DNA of 64,000 nt from Anaerolineales bacterium. GTDB taxonomy: Bacteria; Chloroflexota; Anaerolineae; Anaerolineales; UBA11579. Every line of letters starts with the position of its first letter. Positions within the stretch are counted from its first letter, which is position 1. Below are positions 1 to 7,583 of the stretch, piece by piece. Location: contig JAJTXV010000002.1 in NCBI GenBank assembly GCA_021463845.1, forward strand, positions 228,962 to 292,961, given 5' to 3'. Under the pieces are notes generated by a model, which was not told where the DNA came from, did not search any database, and saw nothing but the letters and a program-made list of their open reading frames with translations. The translations under genes and the position numbers were made by a program.

Positions 1-1296
1 CACCCACGCAGCCAGCTGGCCGCTGTCCGAGATTTGCTGCAACCCGCGCGCTTTGATGATGCTGGTCGGGCTGCCGCCTTCGACGAACAACACACCCAGC
101 ACCTCGCGCCCGCCGGCCGCGTTCACCTTGCCAGCCGCCACCTGGTCACACAAGGCCGCCAGTTGCTTGGCGCCAAAGCGCAGGCCTGCTATCTCAACGC
201 CCGCTTCGTTCATCAATCCAAACAACGGGCCAGTCAGCCAGTTGGCGATCAGCTTGGCGTCAGCCGTCTTGGCCGCGGCAACCGTGGCTTCATAGAGATC
301 TGCCACTTCACGCTCGGCTACGATCACATTGGCGTCATACGCTTTCAAGCCATATTTCTTGATAAACCGCTCGCGCCGCGCCTGCGGCAGTTCCGGCAAA
401 CCTTTGCGGATCTTGTCAACCCAGGCTTTCTCCAGCACCAGCGGCGGCAGGTCCGGCTCGGGGAAGTAGCGGTAATCCTCTGCCACTTCCTTGGAGCGCT
501 GTGCCTGCGTGGTGCCGCGGCCGTCGTCCCAGCCCAGGGTCTGCTGCACCACTTGGCCGCCGGCTTCCACCAGCTGTTCCTGGCGCGCCAGTTCATACGT
601 TGTGGCGCGCTCCAGCGAACGGAAGCTGTTGAGGTTCTTGATCTCGGCCCGCGTCCCAAATTCCGTGCTGCCGATGGGGCGGATGGAAATATTGGGCTCG
701 ATGCGCATCAAGCCCTTCTCCAGGTTGCCGGAGTTGACCCCCACATAGCGCAAGATACTACGCAGCGCATACGCGCAGTTGCGCACCGCCTCGACGGAGT
801 GCAGCTCCGGCTCAGTCACGATCTCCAGCAGCGGCACACCGCTGCGGTTCAAGTCCACCAATGAAAACCGCTGGCCTTCGCGCTCCACATGGGTCAGCTT
901 GCCGGTGTCTTCTTCAATATGCACCCGGCGGATGGCGACCCGCTGCTCGCCCTCGGCAGTATCGATCATCAGCCAGCCATTCTGTGCCAGCGGCTGTTCG
1001 TATTGCGAGATCTGGAACCCTTTGGGCAGGTCCGGGTAAAAATAGCTCTTGCGCGCAAAGATGCTGGTCAGGTTGATCGTGCAGTTCAGCGCCAGCGCCA
1101 CCCGCAGCGCATACTCCACCGCCGCCTGGTTGATCACCGGCAGCATGCCGGGCATACCGGCGCACACCGGGCACACCGCAATGTTCGGCTCGCCCACTGT
1201 GGAATCCACCACCGGGCACGCGCAGAACATCTTGCTGCGCGTCTCCAGCACTGCGTGCACTTCAAGCCCGATAACAGGCTGGTACTTGCTGGACAT
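1..1296 (-). CDS. gatB: Asp/Glu-tRNA amidotransferase subunit B (3' end outside window)
   Basis: GatB is the tRNA-binding and kinase-like subunit of the GatCAB amidotransferase, which converts Glu-tRNA(Gln) or Asp-tRNA(Asn) to Gln- or Asn-tRNA in the cytoplasm. Reading leftwards from the ATG at 1296 gives MSSKYQPVIGLEVHAVLETR, the typical GatB N-terminus, then a Cys pair (MFCACPVV, CPVCAG) that matches the Zn site. The frame stays open to base 1 (432 codons); about 50 C-terminal residues of the usual ~480 lie outside the window. The visible end reads ARGLQQISDSGQLAAWV, matching the YqeY-like tail. It is the last gene of the gatC-gatA-nucleotidyltransferase-gatB run and starts 5 nt after the preceding stop. 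Confidence 0.96.
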   Translation of the reverse strand, partial: MSSKYQPVIGLEVHAVLETRSKMFCACPVVDSTVGEPNIAVCPVCAGMPGMLPVINQAAVEYALRVALALNCTINLTSIFARKSYFYPDLPKGFQISQYEQPLAQNGWLMIDTAEGEQRVAIRRVHIEEDTGKLTHVEREGQRFSLVDLNRSGVPLLEIVTEPELHSVEAVRNCAYALRSILRYVGVNSGNLEKGLMRIEPNISIRPIGSTEFGTRAEIKNLNSFRSLERATTYELARQEQLVEAGGQVVQQTLGWDDGRGTTQAQRSKEVAEDYRYFPEPDLPPLVLEKAWVDKIRKGLPELPQARRERFIKKYGLKAYDANVIVAEREVADLYEATVAAAKTADAKLIANWLTGPLFGLMNEAGVEIAGLRFGAKQLAALCDQVAAGKVNAAGGREVLGVLFVEGGSPTSIIKARGLQQISDSGQLAAWV

Positions 1297-1301
1297 ACTA
1301 C

Positions 1302-2318
1302 TTACCCAGCCTCCCCACTTACCGAGGAATCGTCGCCCACGTTGACCTGGCCGCGCACGCCGCGTACTTGGCTGCGCTCGCCGATCAGCGAGTGTTTCAG
1401 TACGCTGTCCTCGATGACGACTTCACGCTCCACCACCGCATCTTCAATTGTGCTGTTGCGCACGGCCGAGCCCGCCCCGATCGAGACATACGGCCCCAGC
1501 TCGCTGTTCTCAACTGTGGCGCTGGGGTGGATGTATACCGGCGGCCGCAGTGTCACACCGGCGCGCTCGGACGCGCCGCTGTTGTCGCGGCCCTTCTCCA
1601 GCAGCTTCTGATTTGTCTCAAGCACCGTATCCGGCAACCCGGCGTCCAGCCATTCGCCCACCACTTCGGTGCGCATGCGCAGCCCCTTCTTGAGCATGAT
1701 GTCGATCGCGTCGGCCAAAAAATACTCGTTCTTGGTCAGCACGCCTTTTTCCATCTGCTCGTCGATGGCGGTCATCAGATCTTCGCCGCGCTTGAAGTAA
1801 TAGATGCCCACCACCGCCAGGTTGTTGCTCATGTCGCTGGGTTTTTCGATCAGGCCGCTCACCAGTCCGTCTGCGCCCAGCGCCGCCACGCCAAAACGGC
1901 GCGGGTCGGGCACGGGTTTCACCCATGCCACCGCGTCCACTTCTTCCTTGTCCAGGGCGGAGAAGTCGGTCTCCACCACCGTATCCACAAAGATCACCAG
2001 GGTCGGCCCGCGCATAAAATCGCGCGCCTGGGCCAGCGCATGTGACTGGCCCTTCATTTCCTTTTGCTCTACAAAGTGGGCTTTCACCTTGGGGTGCTCG
2101 GCCTTCATGTACGCCTGCACCTGCTCGCCCAGCCAGCCTACGATGAACACCATCTCGGCCTGCTCGGCGCCGGGCGCGGTCTGCAGGAGTTTCAGCACAT
2201 GCCCCAATATCGTGTCGCCCGCCGCGGTCAGCAACGGTTTGGGGCGGCTCCAGGTGTGCGGGCGCAGGCGCGTGCCAAAGCCGGCCATGGGCACAATGAT
2301 CTTCAGTGTCTCGCTCAT
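1302..2318 (-). CDS. Sugar-phosphate nucleotidyltransferase with left-handed beta-helix tail
   Basis: The N-terminal half (about 230 residues) is a nucleotidyltransferase of the glucose-1-phosphate thymidylyl/uridylyltransferase superfamily: MAGFGTRLRPHTWSRPKPLL carries the G-x-G-T-R-x-R-P...KP signature that binds NTP, and FVDTVVETDF supplies the metal-binding Asp region. The tail (IHPSATVENSELGPYVSIGAGSA region) has hexapeptide repeats of a beta-helix, as in bifunctional GlmU-like or GDP-mannose enzymes. The exact sugar and nucleotide cannot be told. I start at the second ATG: the GAGGAG ribosome site abuts the first ATG (2324) but sits 6 nt before the one at 2318. The gene lies between gatA and gatB with gaps of 5 and 13 nt, so it is probably co-transcribed with the amidotransferase genes. 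Confidence 0.85.
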   Translation of the reverse strand: MSETLKIIVPMAGFGTRLRPHTWSRPKPLLTAAGDTILGHVLKLLQTAPGAEQAEMVFIVGWLGEQVQAYMKAEHPKVKAHFVEQKEMKGQSHALAQARDFMRGPTLVIFVDTVVETDFSALDKEEVDAVAWVKPVPDPRRFGVAALGADGLVSGLIEKPSDMSNNLAVVGIYYFKRGEDLMTAIDEQMEKGVLTKNEYFLADAIDIMLKKGLRMRTEVVGEWLDAGLPDTVLETNQKLLEKGRDNSGASERAGVTLRPPVYIHPSATVENSELGPYVSIGAGSAVRNSTIEDAVVEREVVIEDSVLKHSLIGERSQVRGVRGQVNVGDDSSVSGEAG

Positions 2319-2331
2319 GGTCATCTCCTCG

Positions 2332-3807
2332 CTACAGCGCTGGCGCCTGTTTGTGCCAGTCCGTCACCTTTTGGTAAGCCGCCGCCACCGCCAGCAGGCG
2401 CTCGTCCGCAAAGTGCGGCCCCAGCATCTGCAGCCCGATCGGCAAGCTTTGTCCGTCAAATCCGGCACACACACACAGGCCGGGCACGCCCGCCAGGTTG
2501 GCGGGCAGGGTGAATACGTCTTCCAGGTACATCTCCAGTGGATCGTTGCCGTGCGCTCCGATGCGAAATGCCGTGCTGGGGGTCGAAGGAGCGGCGATGA
2601 TGTCCACTTTTTTGAATACGTTGTCAAAATCCCGGCGGATCAGCGCGCGCACTTTCTGCGCCTGGCCGTAATAAGCATCGTAGTATCCGGCAGACAACGC
2701 ATACGAGCCGATCATGATACGTCGCTTGACCTCAGGCCCAAACCCTGCCCCTCGGCTGCGCTTAAACATCTCGATCAAGTCATCCTGCGCCACGCGCAGC
2801 CCGTAGCGCACGCCGTCAAAGCGCGCCAGGTTGGCCGAGGCCTCTGCCGGGGCGATGATGTAGTACACCGGCAGGGCGTACTCCGTATGCGGCAGGCTCA
2901 CGGGCACCGCCTTGGCGCCCAAGGCCTCCAGCTGGCGGATCGCTTCCCGAACCCCATTCTCCACTTCAGCCGAAAGGCCGTCAATGAAGTATTCCTTGGG
3001 CACGCCGATGCGCAAGCCTTTGAGCGATTTACCGCTCGGTTTCTCCAGCTTGGGAGTCTTCTCCACCGTGGTGGCATCCCGCGGGTCGTAGCCACCCATC
3101 ACTTTGAGGATCAGGCCCGCGTCCGCGGCATCCCGTGCCAGCACGCCCACCGTATCCAAAGAGGAGCCGAACGCCACCAGCCCATAGCGCGAGACGCGCC
3201 CATAGGTGGTCTTGAGCCCGCTCAGCCCGCAGAACGCCGCCGGCTGGCGCACGCTGCCGCCCGTGTCTGTGCCCAGCGCTACTGGCGCCAGGCGGGCGGC
3301 CACCGCCGCGGCACTGCCGCCGCTGCTGCCGCCCGGCACACGCGTTTCATCCCAGGGGTTGTGCGTAACCCCATAGGCCGAATTCTCGGTGGAGGAACCC
3401 ATGGCAAATTCGTCGGTATTGGTCTTCCCCAGGATCACTACACCAGCGTCCAGCAGCCGCTGGACGCTGGTGGCGGTGTAGCTGGGCACAAAATTTTCGA
3501 GAATGCGGGAGCCGCAGGTGGCCGGCATGCCAGCCACTGCCAGCACGTCCTTCACCGCGATCGGTAGGCCCAGCAACGCCGGCAGCTTGGCGCTCTTGCT
3601 GCGCTTTGCCTTGGCATACTGCTTGTCTGCCGCCGCGGCCGCCTGCAGTGCGCTCTCCGCCGCCACATGCAAATAGGCGTTCAGGCGCGGGTTGTGCTGC
3701 TCAATGCGCTCCAGGTACGCGCGCGTCAGTTCAACGCTCGAGAATTTCCCCGCTCGCAATCCTGCGAGCGCCTGTTTGGCGCTCAGTTCGTGCAGGCCGG
3801 CGCTCAC
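2332..3807 (-). CDS. gatA: Asp/Glu-tRNA amidotransferase subunit A
   Basis: GatA is the amidase subunit that hydrolyses glutamine and channels ammonia to GatB. The 491-residue product has the amidase-signature Ser-cisSer-Lys triad: Lys in PIAVKDVL (near residue 85), and the Ser residues in PGGSSGGSAAAVA (near 160), followed by GTDTGGSVRQPAAFCGLSG, the diagnostic GatA block. Length is normal (~485). The start is GTG at 3805-3807, overlapping the gatC TGA stop (GTGA), so translation is probably coupled. This is a complete and ordinary GatA; with GatC and GatB it implies that this organism uses transamidation for at least one of Gln-tRNA or Asn-tRNA. Confidence 0.97.
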   Translation of the reverse strand: MSAGLHELSAKQALAGLRAGKFSSVELTRAYLERIEQHNPRLNAYLHVAAESALQAAAAADKQYAKAKRSKSAKLPALLGLPIAVKDVLAVAGMPATCGSRILENFVPSYTATSVQRLLDAGVVILGKTNTDEFAMGSSTENSAYGVTHNPWDETRVPGGSSGGSAAAVAARLAPVALGTDTGGSVRQPAAFCGLSGLKTTYGRVSRYGLVAFGSSLDTVGVLARDAADAGLILKVMGGYDPRDATTVEKTPKLEKPSGKSLKGLRIGVPKEYFIDGLSAEVENGVREAIRQLEALGAKAVPVSLPHTEYALPVYYIIAPAEASANLARFDGVRYGLRVAQDDLIEMFKRSRGAGFGPEVKRRIMIGSYALSAGYYDAYYGQAQKVRALIRRDFDNVFKKVDIIAAPSTPSTAFRIGAHGNDPLEMYLEDVFTLPANLAGVPGLCVCAGFDGQSLPIGLQMLGPHFADERLLAVAAAYQKVTDWHKQAPAL

Positions 3808-4100
3808 GGGCCACCATCCAGCACGGGCGGCACCTTGAATTGCTCGTCGCTGGCGTCCGGCGCGTTGGCCAGCAGGTCGGCGCGCGGCATCGCCGCGGCC
3901 GGCTCATCCGGCCGCAGGCGGCTGCGTTCCACCACAATGCTGGCCATGGCCGGCACATCTTTGGTGTCCAGCTCCTGCAGCTTGCCTACATGCTCAAGAA
4001 TGTTGGAGAGTTGTTCCCCAAAACGCTCTTTTTCTTCTTCGCTCAGGTGCAGGCGCGCCAGCAGTGCAATATGTTCAACGTCTTCTTTGGTTAAGCGCAT
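3804..4100 (-). CDS. gatC: Asp/Glu-tRNA amidotransferase subunit C
   Basis: GatC is the small stabilising subunit of the amidotransferase. The 98-residue product begins MRLTKEDVEHIALLARLHLS and continues with LSNILEHVGKLQELDT, both typical of GatC, and ends in a Pro/Asp-rich segment (RPDEP...VPPVLDGG) that wraps GatA in known structures. It is the first gene of the run and overlaps gatA by 4 nt. A TATAAT box on the coding strand ends 8 nt before the ATG and there is no Shine-Dalgarno sequence, so this mRNA may be leaderless. Confidence 0.95.
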   Translation of the reverse strand: MRLTKEDVEHIALLARLHLSEEEKERFGEQLSNILEHVGKLQELDTKDVPAMASIVVERSRLRPDEPAAAMPRADLLANAPDASDEQFKVPPVLDGGP

Positions 4101-4108
4101 ACGGGCTA

Positions 4109-4114
4109 ATTATA
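4109..4114 (-). promoter_or_regulatory. -10 box of gatC (leaderless layout)
   Basis: The minus strand reads TATAAT at 4114-4109, with 8 nt before the gatC ATG at 4100. No convincing -35 hexamer is seen at normal spacing. The distance places the transcription start at or next to the start codon. Confidence 0.5.
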
Positions 4115-4157
4115 AATCGGCGCACCCTTCGCCGCCCTGCAATGTACCCAGGCAGGC

Positions 4158-5123
4158 TTACCAATCCTGTGCATACCAGCGCAGGTATTGCTCCACATGG
4201 CTGCTCCAGTACGTCTCGCTGTGGTCGCCGCTGAACAGATACCACTCGTGCGGGATGTTGCGCTCGGTCAGTAACTCCTCGAACCAGATGGCCGAGTTCA
4301 AAATGACGCGCTGGTCGCGCTCGCCAATGTCCAGCCAGATGCGCGGCATCAATTCTGCAGGCATCTCGTCCAGCCAGCCGCGCATCTGTGGTGCATCTTC
4401 CTGGAACACGGGTGGGCTGTGCCCACCCACCGCGGAGAACAACTCGGGGTGATTGAAGGCAAAGTGGATCGCCCACGAGGCCCCGCGCGACAGGCCGCCA
4501 ATGACGCGGTTCTCGCGCTCCGCCAGCGTGCGGTAGTGATCATCCACCCAGGGCAGCAATTCCTCGATCAGCGCTTGCCTGAACGGGTCTTGTGAGGGCT
4601 GGTTCGACGCGCGGTCATACGGCATCACAATGATGAACGGGGCCACTTCGCCCGCGGCGATCAGCGCGCTGGCCGTGTCATCCGCTCCCAGCCGGTCCCA
4701 TTGGTCATCGTTGTAGGTCTGGCCGTGCACCAGGTACAGCACCGGGTAGCGCTCCACGCTCTGGTCATAGCACGGCGGTGTATACACGCGGAAGCGCAGT
4801 CCGTAATCCAGAAACGCGGAAGGCTCCTCGTGATACTCCACCTGGCCGCCCACATCCAGGCACTCCGCCTTCACCAGCTGGGTGGCCAGCGCCGCCTGCG
4901 TCTCGGTCGCCTTCACCAAATTCACGTCCAGTGTCGCCGTGGCCGCGATCGTCGAAGGCTGCGCTGTTTCCGTCGCATCCGCCCCTTGCGTGGCCACCAC
5001 TCCCTGGTTGTCGCCGGCACACGCCGCCAGCAGCAAGGCCCCCAAAGTAAGCACCAGCAACGCCACAGTCCGTCCTTGCGAGGAGCGATGCCCAGGAGAA
5101 TATCTGTGTTTATCTGTGTTCAT
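4158..5123 (-). CDS. Putative lipoprotein esterase, alpha/beta-hydrolase (Esterase D / enterochelin-esterase type)
   Basis: The product has a hydrophobic N-terminal stretch ending in the lipobox LLLAAC (Cys near residue 35), a low-complexity Thr/Ala linker, and from about residue 100 an alpha/beta-hydrolase domain of the esterase PHB/enterochelin family: YPVLYLVHGQTYNDDQW (oxyanion region), the nucleophile elbow GGLSRGASWA with Ser, and a late SGDHSETYW that offers the catalytic His. It would be an exported, lipid-anchored serine hydrolase; the substrate is unknown. The first 20 residues (MNTDKHRYSPGHRSSQGR) are encoded by copies of dispersed repeats A and B; a GTG at 5066 with AAGGA 7 nt upstream is an alternative start, but it would lack a positively charged n-region. 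It stands alone, with gaps of 57 and 45 nt to its neighbours. Confidence 0.8.
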   Translation of the reverse strand: MNTDKHRYSPGHRSSQGRTVALLVLTLGALLLAACAGDNQGVVATQGADATETAQPSTIAATATLDVNLVKATETQAALATQLVKAECLDVGGQVEYHEEPSAFLDYGLRFRVYTPPCYDQSVERYPVLYLVHGQTYNDDQWDRLGADDTASALIAAGEVAPFIIVMPYDRASNQPSQDPFRQALIEELLPWVDDHYRTLAERENRVIGGLSRGASWAIHFAFNHPELFSAVGGHSPPVFQEDAPQMRGWLDEMPAELMPRIWLDIGERDQRVILNSAIWFEELLTERNIPHEWYLFSGDHSETYWSSHVEQYLRWYAQDW

Positions 5124-5131
5124 CTGTGGTT
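5071..5131. repeat. Dispersed repeats B and A overlapping the esterase start
   Basis: Positions 5071-5087 (CGTCCTTGCGAGGAGCG) match repeat B with one change. Positions 5101-5131 hold three tandem ATCTGTG(T)T(T/C)ATC units of repeat A. Both lie inside or against the 5' end of the esterase gene. Confidence 0.7.
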
Positions 5132-5168
5132 AAACAAAAAAAAAGAAAACGCTATGCCTCACGGCTCA

Positions 5169-5813
5169 TTAGCCGCGGGCGAAGCGCTCTTCTTTCCACA
5201 CATTGGCGTTGTTGTGATACCCCGCCTGCTCCCAGAAGCCCAACTGGTCCTCGTTCAAAAACTCCAGGCCGCGCAGCCACTTGGCGCCCTTCCATAGATA
5301 CGGCGTCTCCAGATCCTCACGCCCACGGATGTAGCCCACCACGCCGCGCAACGGCAGCCCATGGTCAGGATCCAACAGCTGCCCGTTGAACATATCCGCC
5401 AGCAGAAAGTTCTCCGCCAGCGCCACTTCGATCGGCAAATTGACTGTAAATCCATACTCGGCATGCTGCAGCAGATGCTTCGCCGTCGGCTTGAGTCTGA
5501 TCAGGCCATGGTCCACCAGGTCCTTCAGGCCCACACCTTCCCACTCGGTGTCAAACTTGCTCCAGCGCGTGACGCAGTGCAGGTCCATCACCACTTTGCG
5601 CCGCGGCAGCTGCTTGAACGCGTCCCAGCTCCAGCGCTGCTCTTGCTCTACCTCGCCCCACACGCGCAGGTCCCAGGTCTCGGGATTAAAGAGCGGCACC
5701 GGCCCGTAATGCAGCACCGGGAACTTCTGCGTCAGCGATTGTCCCGGCGGCAGCCGCCCCTCGCTGCGCACCCGCGCTTCTTCCTCGCGTCGATCCTTTG
5801 AGAAGTCAAACAT
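5169..5813 (-). CDS. Molybdopterin-dependent oxidoreductase (sulfite-oxidase fold)
   Basis: The 214-residue product is a short, single-domain protein of the oxidoreductase-molybdopterin-binding family (the YedY/sulfite-oxidase fold without the dimerisation domain). The key feature is VVMDLHCVTRWSKFD near residue 80, where the Cys is the expected Mo ligand, followed by the HAEYGFTVNLP and GLPLRGVVGYIRG blocks that contact the cofactor. There is no Tat signal or membrane segment, so it is predicted to be cytoplasmic, unlike YedY. Its electron partner is not next to it. A -10 box TATACT lies 6 nt before the ATG with a TTGTGA -35 at 16 nt, and there is no ribosome site. Confidence 0.85.
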   Translation of the reverse strand: MFDFSKDRREEEARVRSEGRLPPGQSLTQKFPVLHYGPVPLFNPETWDLRVWGEVEQEQRWSWDAFKQLPRRKVVMDLHCVTRWSKFDTEWEGVGLKDLVDHGLIRLKPTAKHLLQHAEYGFTVNLPIEVALAENFLLADMFNGQLLDPDHGLPLRGVVGYIRGREDLETPYLWKGAKWLRGLEFLNEDQLGFWEQAGYHNNANVWKEERFARG

Positions 5814-5819
5814 GGCTTC

Positions 5820-5847
5820 AGTATACGGCGGCTCGCTCCGCTCACAA
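5820..5847 (-). promoter_or_regulatory. Promoter of the molybdopterin oxidoreductase gene (leaderless layout)
   Basis: On the minus strand TTGTGA (5847-5842) and TATACT (5825-5820) are separated by 16 nt. Only 6 nt separate the -10 box from the ATG, so transcription should begin at or within 2 nt of the start codon. Confidence 0.55.
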
Positions 5848-5859
5848 GATGAGCGTGGC

Positions 5860-6543
5860 TTAAATCTCCAGCGAATCTCCGGGCTGCATCACAAACGCCT
5901 TGGCCTCCGTTTCCGCGTTCACCCGCTTGACCCAGGCATGCTCGTCCTGCTTGATCACATCCCAGGTCGAATAGTGATACGGCTGCACGCGCTTGGGGCG
6001 CAGCAGCTTGACCGCCTTCAGCGCATCATCCGGCCCCATCGTGAAGTTATCGCCGATCGGCAGGGCCGCGAACTCCACGCCCTCGTCGCCGATCAACGCC
6101 ATGTCGCCGAACAAGCCAGTATCGCATCCCAAGTAGACCTTCTTGCCCTCCGGCGTGGTCAGCAAAAATCCGCTCGCCGTGCCCCCCGGGAAGCCGTCCG
6201 GAAACCCAGACCCGTGCGCGGCTTGCGTCAGCTTCAAATAGCCAAACGGGTGCGTGAAACCGCCGCCAATATGCTGCCCATGGGTCTTGAAGCCTTTGGC
6301 GGCGTAATAGCGCGCGATCTCATCATTGGCAATGATGGTGGCGCCGGTCCGCTGGGCAATAGGCTCCACATCCCCCGAGTGATCCCAGTGCCCGTGGCTC
6401 ACCAATATATAGTCCGCTGGCACGTCATCCATAGCGATCGAGGCCTGGGCGTTCTCCCTAAAGAACGGATCCACGACCACATGCAGTCCGTTGATCACAA
6501 AGCCACAGGTGGCGTGTCCATACCAAATATAGGTAGAGGTCAT
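5860..6543 (-). CDS. UPF0173-type metal-dependent hydrolase (metallo-beta-lactamase fold)
   Basis: The 227-residue protein contains the metallo-beta-lactamase signature HGHWDHSGD (near residue 52), the following metal His in PYHYSTWD and the early Asp in VVDPFF. Length and motif order fit the UPF0173 (YtkL-like) family, whose physiological substrate is not established. AAGGAG 5 nt upstream of the ATG supports the start, in contrast with the leaderless genes nearby. The 402 nt upstream are non-coding and AT-richer than the genes. Confidence 0.85.
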   Translation of the reverse strand: MTSTYIWYGHATCGFVINGLHVVVDPFFRENAQASIAMDDVPADYILVSHGHWDHSGDVEPIAQRTGATIIANDEIARYYAAKGFKTHGQHIGGGFTHPFGYLKLTQAAHGSGFPDGFPGGTASGFLLTTPEGKKVYLGCDTGLFGDMALIGDEGVEFAALPIGDNFTMGPDDALKAVKLLRPKRVQPYHYSTWDVIKQDEHAWVKRVNAETEAKAFVMQPGDSLEI

Positions 6544-6951
6544 ATATCTCCTTGGAATAAAGGGTAGCTTATTTCTATAAACCCTAACTATCCTTATAGT
6601 TATTGTGTCTATGTATTTAGTATTCGTACTAGGGCCTGTGGATTTGTGGATACCCGTCCAGTTAAGGGGAGTTTGCTGAAGATACGGGAGTTATACAAGA
6701 TTGAGGCGGTGTATATGTGGGTACGTTTATAAAAACTTACCCACGTTCATAAATCTAAACAATTGGGGATAGAACCGCCCTTTTTCGCACTGCGTATGGA
6801 GGAGGACTACTTGTCAGTACATATCCACACAAAGGCCCACAGGTGTCCCCTAATAACTTAGGCAGGTGGTCGCAGGGTTTTCCACAAGCTAGACCCAGGT
6901 TTCACCCGCAGTTCTCCACAGAATAGCCCTGGTTATCCACAGTAGAGATAA
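6544..6951. other. AT-richer non-coding block with DnaA-box-like sites (candidate origin or DnaA-controlled region)
   Basis: About 400 bases with no plausible gene in a GC-rich window. I see a perfect DnaA box TTATCCACA at 6933-6941 and one-mismatch versions at 6912-6920 (TTCTCCACA), 6878-6886 (TTTTCCACA) and 6821-6829 (ATATCCACA) on the plus strand, plus GTATCCACA on the minus strand (6653-6645). An inverted repeat GTGGGTA / TACCCAC (6717-6723, 6738-6744) encloses an A/T-rich 14-nt spacer, and 6565-6625 is strongly A/T-rich. DnaA boxes plus an A/T-rich stretch is the usual oriC layout, but dnaA, dnaN and similar genes are absent here, so this is a candidate only. Confidence 0.45.
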
Positions 6952-6986
6952 AAAACCGCCGTAGACACACTGTCTACGGCGGTTTT
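6952..6986 (-). terminator. Rho-independent terminator of the PadR operon
   Basis: Perfect 16-bp inverted repeat (6952-6967 with 6971-6986, loop CAC) ending in T-runs on both strands. It lies 20 nt beyond the stop of the 58-residue membrane protein gene on the minus strand. Confidence 0.85.
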
Positions 6987-7005
6987 GTGCCTGGTTTGAG
7001 CGAGG

Positions 7006-7182
7006 CTACTTGGACTGCTTGCGGGCACGCGTCACGAGCGTGAACACAGCAGACAGCACAGCATAGATCGTCAGAATGATCCACCAGGCATCCTCATACC
7101 CCATAAGGGACGCAATGATCATGGCCGCGGCCACCACCAGAGCCACCAGCACAGCTCCATAGTCTTTCAGAAATTTACTCAT
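7006..7182 (-). CDS. Small membrane protein, partial paralogue of the upstream gene
   Basis: A 58-residue product (start ATG at 7182, AAAGGA upstream) with two hydrophobic segments. It aligns along its whole length with the C-terminal half of the preceding 134-residue protein: both have E/KFLK.(F/Y)G, TIIASL/MIIASL, GYE(D/N)AWW and VSAVFTL in order. This looks like a tandem partial duplication that kept only the two-helix membrane module. The start overlaps the upstream stop by 4 nt (ATGA), so it is translated as part of the PadR operon. Function unknown. Confidence 0.75.
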   Translation of the reverse strand: MSKFLKDYGAVLVALVVAAAMIIASLMGYEDAWWIILTIYAVLSAVFTLVTRARKQSK

Positions 7183-7583
7183 GGCAGATGTCCTTTCTTT
7201 TGAAGAAAACGATACAGCAGCGTGAATACGGCAGAAACCACCGCATGCACAACCAACATGAACCACCAGGCATTTTCATAACCTCTGAGAGAAGCGATGA
7301 TTGTCACGGTTGCAACCGCCAGCGACCAGAACAGCCCGCCAAATACTTTCAAAAATTCAACCACAGGCAGCTTCTGTTCCTGGAGGATGCCCACGGAAGT
7401 CTCCGTGAACACCCAGGCCGCCAAACCCGGCAAGCTGCGGCCCGCTGCGCTCCGTTCCCTGAGCAGATCGTTGAAAGTCTGCTCCAATCCTTCGCCGAAC
7501 GTCTCCAGATACGGCTTAGGGTATAAGCCGATCAGCGCCTTGTACCATTTGCGATACCGAGCGTGCTCTCGTGTTGCTGTCAT
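7179..7583 (-). CDS. PadR-associated two-helix membrane protein
   Basis: The 134-residue product has a basic, tyrosine-rich N-terminus (HARYRKWYKALIGLYPKPY), a short helical region ending near TETSVGILQEQ, and two C-terminal membrane helices (LFWSLAVATVTIIASL and FMLVVHAVVSAVFTLLYRF). Proteins of this layout are often encoded directly after PadR regulators in Gram-positive and Chloroflexota genomes and are thought to be its regulated membrane partner; no activity is known. It overlaps the padR stop and the downstream start by 4 nt each, so the three genes are a tight operon. Confidence 0.75.
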   Translation of the reverse strand: MTATREHARYRKWYKALIGLYPKPYLETFGEGLEQTFNDLLRERSAAGRSLPGLAAWVFTETSVGILQEQKLPVVEFLKVFGGLFWSLAVATVTIIASLRGYENAWWFMLVVHAVVSAVFTLLYRFLQKKGHLP

